A stretch of 64,000 nt of DNA from UBA1231 sp045652765 (GCA_045652765.1 JAZOLG010000041.1:8355-72354), one strand, 5' to 3'. Shown: positions 41,650 to 50,071, counted from the stretch's first letter. Program-made: numbers and translations. Notes: generated from the sequence alone by a model not told the origin.

Positions 41650-41949
41650 ATGGAGACAATGCCAGCTTTATTGTGTATTTTTATTGTTTTATACATTATT
41701 TATTTAGAAATTAAAAGTCCAAAGAAAGACCGTGACTTATTCGTGGATATTTCTATTTCGGTTATTATTATGTTAGTTGGATTTTATAGTATGTATGAAT
41801 ATAAATTTGATGTTAAATTACTAGTTGTTGATTTATATTTAGGTTTATTGGCGTTATCTATAGGTTATATTGGACTAGTTGTTTTTAATTATAAAAGATT
41901 AAATAAAAATAATGAATTAGAGAATGTAGGTGATGAAAATGTCGATTAA
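41650..41949 (+). CDS. Small membrane protein, unknown
   Basis: A 99-residue protein with three hydrophobic segments (about 4-20, 33-48, 57-79) and a charged Asn, Lys and Glu-rich tail. I do not recognise the family. AAGGAGA precedes the ATG at 41650, and an extended -10 (TGTTATAAT, 41612-41620) lies upstream without a clear -35. It overlaps lepA by 11 nt, so it is the first gene of the lepA-hemW-spoIIM-xerD-deoB operon. Confidence 0.7.
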   Translation: METMPALLCIFIVLYIIYLEIKSPKKDRDLFVDISISVIIMLVGFYSMYEYKFDVKLLVVDLYLGLLALSIGYIGLVVFNYKRLNKNNELENVGDENVD

Positions 41950-43765
41950 TTATGAAGAGTTAAAAAAACGTCAAAATTTAATTCGTAATTTTTCGATTAT
42001 AGCTCATATTGACCACGGTAAAAGTACATTAGCAGACCGTATTTTAGAAAAAACTAAGGCACTGGATACTCGTGAAATGAAGGATCAAATTTTAGATACA
42101 ATGGATTTAGAAAGAGAACGCGGTATTACAATTAAATTAAATGCAGTTGAACTTAATTATACTGCTAAAGATGGTAAAACTTATATAATGCATTTAATTG
42201 ATACTCCGGGACATGTCGATTTCACATATGAAGTATCTAGAAGTTTAGCTTCTTGTGAAGGTGCTGTTTTAGTTGTTGATGCCGCACAAGGAATCGAAGC
42301 TCAAACTTTAGCCAATGTTTATTTAGCTGTAGATAATGACTTAGAAATTTTACCAGTAATTAATAAAATCGATTTACCGGCAGCTGATCCAGATAAAGTA
42401 AAAAAAGAAATTGAAGACGTTATCGGTTTAGACGCAAGTGATGCTGTTTTGGCTAGTGCAAAAGAGGGCGTCGGAATTGAAGAAATCTTAGAAGCAGTAG
42501 TGGAAAAAGTTCCTGCACCAAAAGGTAATGTTGATGGACCTGTTCAAGCTTTAATTTTTGATTCATTTTATGATTCTTATCGTGGTGTTATTGCATCTGT
42601 AAGAGTCTTTAATGGTACAATTAAAAAAGGTGATCACATTAAAATGCTTGCCACAGGCGCAATGTATGAAGTTTTAGAACTTGGAGTTTATACACCAAAA
42701 GAATTGCGTAAAGAATATTTAAGCGCTGGTGATGTTGGTTTTATTAGTGGTTCTATTAAAGAAGTTGGTGATGTTCGCGTTGGGGATACAATTACTACTT
42801 TAGAAAATTTAAACGAAGAACCATTACCAGGATATCGTAGTTTGAATCCGATGGTATTCTGTGGTATTTATCCGGTTGAAGCAAACAAATATGATGAATT
42901 AAAAGAAGCACTTGCAAAACTTAAATTAAATGACGCAGCTTTAACTTATGAACCTGAAACGTCACAAGCATTAGGTCATGGATTTCGTGTTGGGTTCTTA
43001 GGACTTTTACACATGGATGTAATTGAAGAAAGAATTGAAAGAGAATTTAAAATTGAAATTATTGCTACTGCGCCAAGTGTTGATTATCATGTTAAATTGA
43101 CTAATGGAACGATGATGAAAGTAGATAACCCAGCTTTAATGCCTGATCCGACAATTATTAAAGTAATTGAAGAACCATATGTAAAAGCAACTATTATGGT
43201 ACCTAGTGAATATGTTGGTTCAATTATGGAAATATGTCAACAAAAACGTGGTACTTTTATGGATATGCAATATATTGATCAAACAAGAGTATCACTTCAT
43301 TATGATATGCCATTATCTGAAATTGTATATGACTTTTTTGATCGTTTAAAATCAACATCACGTGGATATGCTTCATTAGATTATGAACTAGGTGGTTATA
43401 AAGAATCTAAGCTTGTTAAACTTGATATATTGTTAAATAGTGAAAAAGTAGATGCTTTGAGTATTATTGTTCATAAAGACTTTGCTTATCAAAAAGGACG
43501 CGCTTTAGTTCAAAAATTACGTAAAGCAATTCCAAGACAAATGTTTGAAGTTCCAGTGCAAGCTGCAATTGGTGGAAAAATTATCGCACGTGAAAATATT
43601 GCTGCTTTACGTAAAGACGTTTTAGCAAAATGTTATGGTGGCGACATTTCACGTAAAAAGAAACTTTTAGAAAAACAAAAAGAAGGAAAGAAGAGAATGA
43701 AACAAGTTGGAAGTGTAGAAATTTCTCAAGAAGCATTCCTTGCTGTACTTGAAATTGATGAATAA
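41939..43765 (+). CDS. lepA: Elongation factor 4 (LepA)
   Basis: A 608-residue translational GTPase. It has G1 AHIDHGKST (22-30), DTPGHVDF (G3), NKIDLP (G4), EF-G-like domains and the LepA-specific C-terminal domain (AAIGGKIIARENIAALRKDVLAKCYGGDISRKKKLLEKQK). It acts on ribosomes in initiation or biogenesis. The ATG at 41939 follows TAGGTG with proper spacing; earlier in-frame starts overlap that site. It overlaps hemW by 8 nt (ATGAATAA). Confidence 0.96.
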   Translation: MSINYEELKKRQNLIRNFSIIAHIDHGKSTLADRILEKTKALDTREMKDQILDTMDLERERGITIKLNAVELNYTAKDGKTYIMHLIDTPGHVDFTYEVSRSLASCEGAVLVVDAAQGIEAQTLANVYLAVDNDLEILPVINKIDLPAADPDKVKKEIEDVIGLDASDAVLASAKEGVGIEEILEAVVEKVPAPKGNVDGPVQALIFDSFYDSYRGVIASVRVFNGTIKKGDHIKMLATGAMYEVLELGVYTPKELRKEYLSAGDVGFISGSIKEVGDVRVGDTITTLENLNEEPLPGYRSLNPMVFCGIYPVEANKYDELKEALAKLKLNDAALTYEPETSQALGHGFRVGFLGLLHMDVIEERIEREFKIEIIATAPSVDYHVKLTNGTMMKVDNPALMPDPTIIKVIEEPYVKATIMVPSEYVGSIMEICQQKRGTFMDMQYIDQTRVSLHYDMPLSEIVYDFFDRLKSTSRGYASLDYELGGYKESKLVKLDILLNSEKVDALSIIVHKDFAYQKGRALVQKLRKAIPRQMFEVPVQAAIGGKIIARENIAALRKDVLAKCYGGDISRKKKLLEKQKEGKKRMKQVGSVEISQEAFLAVLEIDE

Positions 43766-44882
43766 AATAGGCCTTTATATTCACATTCCTTTTTGCAATA
43801 AAATTTGTGCTTATTGTGATTTTCCTAAAAGAGTTTCTAAAACTGAAATTAAAGAAAAATATATAAAATATTTAAAAAAAGAAATTGAATTGTATCAAAA
43901 TAAAAACTTTGATTTTCGAAATATTACTAGCATTTATATAGGAGGAGGCACTCCTACAGCGCTTGAAAAAGAAATGCTTGAAGAATTATTTGTTGAACTT
44001 GTACAAATGATTGATTTTTCGAAGATTATTGAATTTACAATAGAAGTTAACCCAGAAGATTTGAGTAAGGAATTAATTGACTTATTTATTTCATATAATA
44101 TAAATAGAGTTAGTATAGGTATTCAAACTCTTGATAATGAACTTTTAAAATCGATTAATAGAAGCTTTGATTATGATAAGTTTTTAGATAACTATAATTA
44201 TTTGAAACGATATATTCCAAATGTTAACTTTGATGTAATGTATGCTATTCCTGGTCAAAGTGTAGATATGCTTGGCAATACTTTGATTAGATTAAAAGAA
44301 TTAAACCCTACACACTTTTCAGTATATAGTTTGATTTTAGAAGAAAAAACTATTTTCTATAATAACTATTTAAAAGGTAGTTTGGAACTGATTAGTGAAG
44401 AACAAGAACTATTGATGGTTAAAAAGATACATGAAATTTTAGATGATGATTTCCCTCAATATGAGGTTAGCAATTATTCAAAAAGTGCTGTATCATATCA
44501 TAATATGCTTTATTGGTCTAATGAACATTATTTAGGAATAGGCCTTTCAGCAGCAAGTTATATAGATAACAAAAGATATCAAAACACTAAAAATTTAAAA
44601 GAATATTTTTTGAATATTGATAATGGAAAATTTCCTATTGAATATATTGAAGAATTATCTGTTGAAGATACTAAAAAACATCACATTATTCAAGGCTTTA
44701 GAAAAGTTCAAGGTATTAATATAAAAAGATATTTTAGTAGATATCATACTGACATTTTTGCTGATTTTCCTTTATTAAATGAATTTATTGCTGAAGGATA
44801 TTTTGAATTAAATAATGATTTTATCAAGATTAAAAATGAATACTTTTATATTATGGATCATTTTATTGAAAAATTAATGTAA
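43758..44882 (+). CDS. hemW: Radical SAM heme chaperone HemW
   Basis: A 374-residue radical-SAM protein. The cluster motif CNKICAYC (C13, C17, C20) follows YIHIPF; GGGTPTAL, RVSIGIQTLD and VNFDVMYAIPGQ are family signatures, and a HemN-type C-terminal domain follows (HHIIQGFRKVQGINIKRY). HemW inserts heme into target enzymes. Its YCDF context and length distinguish it from coproporphyrinogen dehydrogenase HemN. The start overlaps lepA by 8 nt. lepA-hemW is a common Bacillota pair; no other heme genes are in view. Confidence 0.9.
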   Translation: MNKIGLYIHIPFCNKICAYCDFPKRVSKTEIKEKYIKYLKKEIELYQNKNFDFRNITSIYIGGGTPTALEKEMLEELFVELVQMIDFSKIIEFTIEVNPEDLSKELIDLFISYNINRVSIGIQTLDNELLKSINRSFDYDKFLDNYNYLKRYIPNVNFDVMYAIPGQSVDMLGNTLIRLKELNPTHFSVYSLILEEKTIFYNNYLKGSLELISEEQELLMVKKIHEILDDDFPQYEVSNYSKSAVSYHNMLYWSNEHYLGIGLSAASYIDNKRYQNTKNLKEYFLNIDNGKFPIEYIEELSVEDTKKHHIIQGFRKVQGINIKRYFSRYHTDIFADFPLLNEFIAEGYFELNNDFIKIKNEYFYIMDHFIEKLM

Positions 44883-44893
44883 GGGTTGATTTC

Positions 44894-45334
44894 ATGAAAA
44901 AACAAATTTTATATCTAGGTGTAATTGTAGGAATTGGGTTTGCAATTGGACTTGTTTCTGGTTTAAAAATTATGATAGATATAGAAGAAATAATTAAGGA
45001 TAAAAATGGCATTGAAACATTTATCAATACTTTTACTATGAATTATTGGTATTTGTTTTTAATGATTATTTTAAATGATGGATTAAACATTATTGGTAAT
45101 ATATTTATTCTATTTGGAAAAGGAATAACTCTTGGGACCAGTTTGGGTATCCTTTTGAAAAATAAAGCTTTATTTGGCCTAGGAGTTTATTTGTTTAACT
45201 TTCTAGGCCAATTTATTATTTTATTGCCTTTAATGTTTGCGCTCATATTGGTTGAATTTAAAAATATAAGAACAAAACTTGTAACTATGACAATCATAAT
45301 TAGTTTGTATAGTTTTGTTATTGCGATAATATAG
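44894..45334 (+). CDS. spoIIM: SpoIIM-like engulfment membrane protein
   Basis: A 146-residue membrane protein with four hydrophobic segments (about 6-27, 50-75, 82-105 and 110-145). The FGKGITLGTSLGILLKNKALFGLGVYLFNFLGQFIILLPLMFALI region resembles the core of SpoIIM (LKGxxxGxxxGFL, then LxxxLPQNLLLIP). SpoIIM, with SpoIID and SpoIIP, drives engulfment of the forespore. Bacillus SpoIIM is longer (about 214 residues) and also lies a few genes before xerD and drm (deoB), as here. AAGGG precedes the ATG at 44894. The identification combines weak sequence similarity with strong gene order. Confidence 0.75.
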   Translation: MKKQILYLGVIVGIGFAIGLVSGLKIMIDIEEIIKDKNGIETFINTFTMNYWYLFLMIILNDGLNIIGNIFILFGKGITLGTSLGILLKNKALFGLGVYLFNFLGQFIILLPLMFALILVEFKNIRTKLVTMTIIISLYSFVIAII

Positions 45335-45342
45335 GAGGTTTT

Positions 45343-46242
45343 ATGGAGCAACTAGTAACTGAATTTAAATATTATTTACAAAGTGTTAAAATGATGAGTG
45401 CAAATGGCATCGAAGCTTATGTAAATGATGTAACTAATTATATAAATTATTTAATAACTAAAATTTTAGTTGATGACATGAAGCAAGTTACTAGTGAACA
45501 TATTAGATCATATTTAGCTCATTTAAAAAAGAAAAAAATGGTTACATCAACTTTAAGCAGAAATCTTTCAAGTATTAAGTCTTTTCATCGATTCTTAACT
45601 ATGGATCGTTATGTTGATGTAAATGTTGCGAAAGAAATTACCGCACCAAAAATTGAAAAGAAACTTCCAACTGTTTTATCAATCGAAGAAGTAATGCGTT
45701 TATTAGATGTTGTACAAGGAGAAAAACCTTATGATTTAAGAAACATGGCAATGCTAGAATTGATTTATGGAACTGGGTTAAGAGTTTCGGAACTTGTTGG
45801 ATTGAAAGTTACTGACATGCGTTTTACTTCTAAACAAATTAGAGTATTAGGAAAAGGTAGTAAAGAAAGAATTGTTCCTGTTAATGATTATGCCTTAAAA
45901 AAGGTTCGTGAATACTTAATGAATGCTAGACCTTTTTTGCAAGGTATGAAAAGAGATTCTGGTTTTTTGTTTTTAAATAATCATGGAGAAGCAATCAGTA
46001 GAGTGGGTTTTTTTAAAATTTTAAAAGGTTTAACTGATGCTGCTGGTATTGATAAAAATGTATCGCCCCATACGTTAAGACATAGTTATGCAACTCATCT
46101 ATTAGAAGCTGGTGTTGATATTCGCTTGATTCAAGAACTACTTGGACATGAGGATATTGCTACTACTCAAATATATACGCATTTAAGTTTAAATAAAATA
46201 AAAGAAGTTTATGGATCTAGTCATCCTAGACAAAAGGAATAA
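45343..46242 (+). CDS. xerD: Tyrosine recombinase XerD
   Basis: A 299-residue site-specific recombinase. It has an N-terminal SAM-like core-binding domain (1-85) and a catalytic domain with R147 (TGLRVSEL), K171, H243 and R246 (SPHTLRHSYATHLL), H269 (LLGHE) and the nucleophile Y278 (TQIYTHL). With its partner it resolves chromosome dimers at dif. I call it XerD because it lies directly upstream of deoB, as in Bacillus. The dif-like site is 2.7 kb downstream. AGGAGG precedes the ATG at 45343. Confidence 0.92.
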   Translation: MEQLVTEFKYYLQSVKMMSANGIEAYVNDVTNYINYLITKILVDDMKQVTSEHIRSYLAHLKKKKMVTSTLSRNLSSIKSFHRFLTMDRYVDVNVAKEITAPKIEKKLPTVLSIEEVMRLLDVVQGEKPYDLRNMAMLELIYGTGLRVSELVGLKVTDMRFTSKQIRVLGKGSKERIVPVNDYALKKVREYLMNARPFLQGMKRDSGFLFLNNHGEAISRVGFFKILKGLTDAAGIDKNVSPHTLRHSYATHLLEAGVDIRLIQELLGHEDIATTQIYTHLSLNKIKEVYGSSHPRQKE

Positions 46243-46244
46243 TT

Positions 46245-47426
46245 ATGAAAAAATTTAAAAAGATTATTTTAATAGTTGCTGATTCACTTGGGATTGGCGC
46301 AGCATCAGATGCTGAAAAATATGGTGATAAAAATACTAATACTTTAGGACATATTGTCGATAAATATCCAAATATTGTAATGCCTAATCTAGATAAACTA
46401 GGTATTCGCTATTTTCTTGGGGAAAATGTTGCTCCAAAAGCTGTTTTGTCAAAGCTTACTGAAATAAGTGTTGGTAAAGATACATTAACAGGACATTTTG
46501 AAATGATGGGTTTAAAAGTTGATAAACCTTTTCCTTCGTTTACTGATACAGGTTTTCCAAAAGAATTAATTGATGCATTAGAAAAATTTTCCGGCCGAAA
46601 AGTAATTGGTAATGTTTCAGCTAGTGGTACTGAGATTATTAAGGAACTAGGAATGGAACAACTTGAAACTGGTGCATTAATAGTTTATACTTCGGCTGAC
46701 TCTGTTTTACAAATAGCCGCAAATGAAGAAATCATTCCGCTTGATGAACTATATAAAATATGTTCGTACGCAAGACAAATTACTATTGAAAATCCAGAGT
46801 GGATGGTTGGCCGCATTATCGCACGTCCGTTTGTTGGACATAGCGTTGAAACATTTAAACGTACAACAAATCGACATGATTATGCACTTAAACCTTTTGA
46901 TAAGACATGTTTAAACGTATTGTCTGAGAATGGCTTTGATACAATTGCTGTTGGAAAAATAAATGATATATTCGATGGATTTGGAATTACACAATATGTT
47001 CGAACTGTTTCAAATGAAGATGGTATGGATAAGACAATTGATTACGCTAAAACTGATTTTAATGGACTTTGTTTTGTAAATTTAGTGGACTTTGATGCTT
47101 TATATGGTCATCGCCGCGATGTATTAGGATACAAAGAAGCTATTGAACGTTTTGATGAGAAAATCGGTGTTTTATTAGAACAAATTGATTCTGATACTTT
47201 AGTTATGATTACAGCTGATCATGGAAATGATCCTACTCATACTGGAACTGATCACACAAGAGAAGATGTTCCGTTACTTTGTTATTATAAAGGTATCCGA
47301 GGTAAAATTTTACCAACAATGGAATCTTTTACGGTAATTTCCTCAACTATTTTAGAAAATTTTGGATTAAATTTAGTTTCAAAATATCCTGGGTTTTTAA
47401 AATCATTGGAGGAACAAAATGTTTAA
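46245..47426 (+). CDS. deoB: Phosphopentomutase
   Basis: A 393-residue metalloenzyme of the alkaline-phosphatase superfamily. Metal-ligand motifs are VADSLGIGAASDAEKYGD at the N-terminus, DTLTGHFEMMG (with the phosphorylatable Thr) and ITADHGNDPTHTGTDHTRE at the C-terminal side. It interconverts ribose 1- and 5-phosphates, linking nucleoside salvage to sugar metabolism. It starts 2 nt after xerD and overlaps the next gene by 8 nt (ATGTTTAA). Confidence 0.96.
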   Translation: MKKFKKIILIVADSLGIGAASDAEKYGDKNTNTLGHIVDKYPNIVMPNLDKLGIRYFLGENVAPKAVLSKLTEISVGKDTLTGHFEMMGLKVDKPFPSFTDTGFPKELIDALEKFSGRKVIGNVSASGTEIIKELGMEQLETGALIVYTSADSVLQIAANEEIIPLDELYKICSYARQITIENPEWMVGRIIARPFVGHSVETFKRTTNRHDYALKPFDKTCLNVLSENGFDTIAVGKINDIFDGFGITQYVRTVSNEDGMDKTIDYAKTDFNGLCFVNLVDFDALYGHRRDVLGYKEAIERFDEKIGVLLEQIDSDTLVMITADHGNDPTHTGTDHTREDVPLLCYYKGIRGKILPTMESFTVISSTILENFGLNLVSKYPGFLKSLEEQNV

Positions 47427-48333
47427 AACAGAAAAAATCCCATTTGATGAAAAGGTGTCTTTAAATGTTTATATTTGGATGCCTTCGGATAATACAAAAA
47501 TTATTGGAACGGTTCAACTAGCACACGGTATGAGTGAACATTTAGGGAGATATAATAAATTTGCTGAATATTTGAATTCGTTAGGATTTGTTGTTCTTGG
47601 CGCAGATCATTATGCTCATGGTTTGACTTGTGTTGATCCTTTTATGGTTGGTGTTTGTCAAGAGTATGATTTTATGTGGGCTGTTATAAATAGCATTAGA
47701 CTTGTTAGAACTGCTTATTCGTCATATTTTAATGGTAATAATATTTTGTTTGCTCATAGTATGGGTTCGATGGCTGCTCAAAGATATCTTGAATTGTATC
47801 CTGACGATTTTACCAAAGCTATCATTTGTGGAACTGATTATCCAGTGTTTAAATATGCAATCGCAAAGTTAGCTTCAAAAATGCTTATGAAGAAAAATAA
47901 AATAACTTATAGTAAGTTTATCCACAATATGGGGGTTGGTGCTTTTAACAAAAAGTTTAAGTTGGATCATCCACAATATGGATGGCTTACAAATGATATG
48001 GATGTAATTGATTTATATTCAAAAGATAAATATTGTGGTAAAGTCTATCCAATTAACTATTATTATTCACTTGCTAAGATGCTTAGGGTTTCAAAGAAGA
48101 AAAAAGAACGCTCTAAAATAAATCGAAATTTAGAAATCTTAATAATAGCTGGTTTAAACGATCCTGTTGGTGCTTTTGGTAAAGGTCCATTAAAACTAGG
48201 TAAAGATTATCTAAAACTAAATTTATCTACACGAATTAGACTTTATAAAAATGCTCGGCATGAGCTTTTGAATGAAATTGAGTCTATTAAAACAGATGTT
48301 TATAATGATATTAAAACATTTATTACAAATTAG
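47419..48333 (+). CDS. Alpha/beta hydrolase, lysophospholipase type
   Basis: A 304-residue cytoplasmic serine hydrolase of the S33/monoacylglycerol-lipase type. It has QLAHGMSEHLGRY (oxyanion region), GADHYAHG, the nucleophile elbow FAHSMGSM, the acid in AGLNDPVG and the catalytic His in NARHELLNE. These enzymes hydrolyse acylglycerols or lysolipids; the exact substrate is not deducible. It is last in the rightward operon and the last rightward gene before the terminus region. GGAGG lies upstream inside deoB. Confidence 0.85.
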   Translation: MFKTEKIPFDEKVSLNVYIWMPSDNTKIIGTVQLAHGMSEHLGRYNKFAEYLNSLGFVVLGADHYAHGLTCVDPFMVGVCQEYDFMWAVINSIRLVRTAYSSYFNGNNILFAHSMGSMAAQRYLELYPDDFTKAIICGTDYPVFKYAIAKLASKMLMKKNKITYSKFIHNMGVGAFNKKFKLDHPQYGWLTNDMDVIDLYSKDKYCGKVYPINYYYSLAKMLRVSKKKKERSKINRNLEILIIAGLNDPVGAFGKGPLKLGKDYLKLNLSTRIRLYKNARHELLNEIESIKTDVYNDIKTFITN

Positions 48334-48354
48334 GCCTATTTTAGGCCTTTTTTT
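48332..48354 (+). terminator. Terminator after the hydrolase gene
   Basis: AGGCCT (48332-48337), ATTTT, AGGCCT (48343-48348), T-run. It overlaps the stop codon. Confidence 0.75.
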
Positions 48355-48448
48355 ACGTTTTTATACCTATATAAGTATTTATTCATTTTAATCAAAAAGT
48401 GCTAAAATATCGCATATTTTGGGCTTATTTTACACATATAAATAGTAG

Positions 48449-48508
48449 AAAAAGAGCTATTTACATAGATTTATAACTGGTTATAACTATGTATAAATAG
48501 CTCTTTTT
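48449..48508. repeat. 60-nt inverted repeat with nested palindrome
   Basis: AAAAAGAGCTATTTACATAG (48449-48468) pairs with 48487-48508, which reads CTATG, TA, TAAATAGCTCTTTTT, with 2-nt bulges. Between them lies the palindrome TTATAACTGGTTATAA (48471-48486). A transcript of either strand would fold into one long hairpin of about 26 bp with a T-run, so it may be a strong second terminator or a protein-binding site. Confidence 0.8.
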
Positions 48509-48916
48509 ATTTGACAATTAAATTTCAAGCAAAATGGAAGTTTCTATATAAATGATTAATTTATCAACCTAATAATAAAAGTGTCGAAATGATCATAAAA
48601 AGGGCTTATGTGAAAACTTAAATGGATAAATGTAAAAATTATTATAATTCGATTGATTATAGAAGGGTTCTAAAAAGTTAAAAATCAGCAAGTATAAACT
48701 GTGTTTAAATAAAAGATGAAGCTTTATATAGGAATTCAAATATATAAATATTAGGCTGAAAAAAATCCAATTGATTATAGGAAGGTTTTATTATTATAAA
48801 TATAAAAATATATTGGTAAAAAAAGAATAATCCACACTTTATAAACAAGTTATAAACAATAATACACATATTATTGAATTAAACGATTTATCGGCTTATT
48901 GCCTAGATATTTAAGA

Positions 48917-48944
48917 AGTTAACATAATATATATTATAGGAAGT
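48917..48944 (-). other. dif chromosome-dimer resolution site
   Basis: A 28-bp site. On the plus strand it reads AGTTAACATAA, TATATA, TTATAGGAAGT. The reverse complement (ACTTCCTATAA, TATATA, TTATGTTAACT) matches the Bacillus subtilis dif site, as I recall it, at 26 of 28 positions, with the 11-6-11 layout of XerC arm, centre and XerD arm. It is the substrate of the Xer recombinases, activated by FtsK or SpoIIIE near the terminus. Its place exactly where gene orientation flips, and near xerD, supports the call. Confidence 0.92.
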
Positions 48945-49194
48945 TATTTAAATATTCTTTTATATAAGAAAAACACTTCTTTACTACATAAAATGATAGT
49001 TATTAATACGATTATTTGTCGAATTCTTGTATTATACATAAAATAAACTAACTCATATTTTTAACATGAATATGTTTAAAATTTATAAAAGCATATCTTC
49101 TTGTCCCTTCTTATCAACATAATATATTAGGCGTCAAAAAAGCCCCAAAATCAATTTAACCACTTGTTTTGAATAAATACTAGTCAAAAATAAA

Positions 49195-49256
49195 AAGCCC
49201 AAAATGGGCTTATTTTAGGCTTAAAAAGCAAAATAAAAACCCATATTATATATGGG
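49195..49256 (-). terminator. Tandem terminators of the leftward PHP operon
   Basis: Two hairpins: CCCATAT (49240-49246) with ATATGGG (49250-49256), and AAGCCCA (49195-49201) with TGGGCTT (49205-49211). Each is followed on the reverse strand by a T-rich tract. They follow the stop of the PHP gene. Confidence 0.75.
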
Positions 49257-49257
49257 C

Positions 49258-50070
49258 TTATTTATTGAAATCTATTTGATCTGTTATTGTAATATTTAGC
49301 TTTTCCGCAAATTTATATGCTTCTATAGTAAACTGATCATTAAAATCATCAACACTATGTGAATCATCATTGATTACAACAGTTAATAAATTGTTTTTTT
49401 GATACTCGCTTACAAGCTTCCAAAATTCTAAATGTGGATATTTATAAAACTCATCTTCGAGTAAATGACCTGTTTTACGATAACAATCTCTAATTCCATT
49501 AGCATTTATTTCTAATACAATATTATGGTCAATTGCTGCTTCAATTATTTGTCTAGACACTTCTTGACATACATCATCAAATACTGGATATGTATACATA
49601 AAAATTTCAGGATGTGCAAGAATTTTAAATAAACCAGTTTTGATTGCTTCGACAATTGTATTACCGTAGATTTTGATAGTCTCATGATTTTGTTTAAAAT
49701 AAATACTTTTAAATTCACCATTTACTTCAATTTGATGTTGTCCAAGAACTAAATAGTCAACTGAATTCCGCATTTCTAGAAGTCGAGTTAAATAACTGTT
49801 CGAATATTCTATTTCGAACGCTCCTAGAAGGGTTATTTGATCAGAATATTTATTCTTTAAATATTTAATTTCTTTTAAATAATCAATTGATTCACTCATC
49901 GACATTCTTCTAGAATGCCATTTTTCCGTTAATTCGTCTGATATAGGTCCATGATCACTAATACCTAATACTTTATAACCATTTTCAATTGCTTTTAAAA
50001 TATATTCTTCAATTTTGCCAGTTGCATGTTTACATAGATAAATGTGAGTATGATAATTAGATATACGCAT
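49258..50070 (-). CDS. PHP-domain phosphoesterase (HisJ-like)
   Basis: A 270-residue metal-dependent PHP-fold protein. It has NYHTHIYLCKHATG (H7 and H9 metal ligands), LGISDHGP, GAFEIEYSNSY, ILAHPEIFM, the LEINANG strand and VVINDDSHSVDDF, the usual PHP ligand set. The best-known relatives are histidinol phosphatases of the HisJ/HisK type, but no histidine genes are near, so another small phosphoester is possible. The ATG at 50070 follows GGAG on the reverse strand, one base after the stop of the gene before it. It is the first gene of the left-going arm after the terminus. Confidence 0.82.
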   Translation of the reverse strand: MRISNYHTHIYLCKHATGKIEEYILKAIENGYKVLGISDHGPISDELTEKWHSRRMSMSESIDYLKEIKYLKNKYSDQITLLGAFEIEYSNSYLTRLLEMRNSVDYLVLGQHQIEVNGEFKSIYFKQNHETIKIYGNTIVEAIKTGLFKILAHPEIFMYTYPVFDDVCQEVSRQIIEAAIDHNIVLEINANGIRDCYRKTGHLLEDEFYKYPHLEFWKLVSEYQKNNLLTVVINDDSHSVDDFNDQFTIEAYKFAEKLNITITDQIDFNK

Positions 50071-50071
50071 A

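Larger units (their letters stand above)
48334..49257. other. Gene-free terminus region
   Basis: 924 bp between convergent operons with no plausible gene, no tRNA and no ribosome-binding site ahead of a reading frame. It is even more AT-rich than the flanks. It holds the dif site (48917-48944), a 60-nt inverted repeat (48449-48508), dif-half-like repeats (48657, 48726, 48775), a tandem TTATAAACAA repeat (48839-48860), GGGCTTAT-like words near 48421, 48602, 49206 and 49254, and two hairpins facing the leftward operon (49195-49256). Confidence 0.85.

Noticed and set aside
48828..48836. TAATCCACA, one mismatch from a DnaA box, near dif
   Set aside because: It is a single copy with a mismatch in AT-rich DNA. 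No cluster, no dnaA or dnaN gene and no AT-rich unwinding module accompany it. This is the terminus side, not an origin.
48421..49260. Words of the form GGGCTTAT repeated at about 48421, 48602, 49206 and 49254 as a possible CRISPR or dispersed repeat
   Set aside because: The copies are only 8 bp with irregular spacing and different flanks. Two belong to terminator hairpins.
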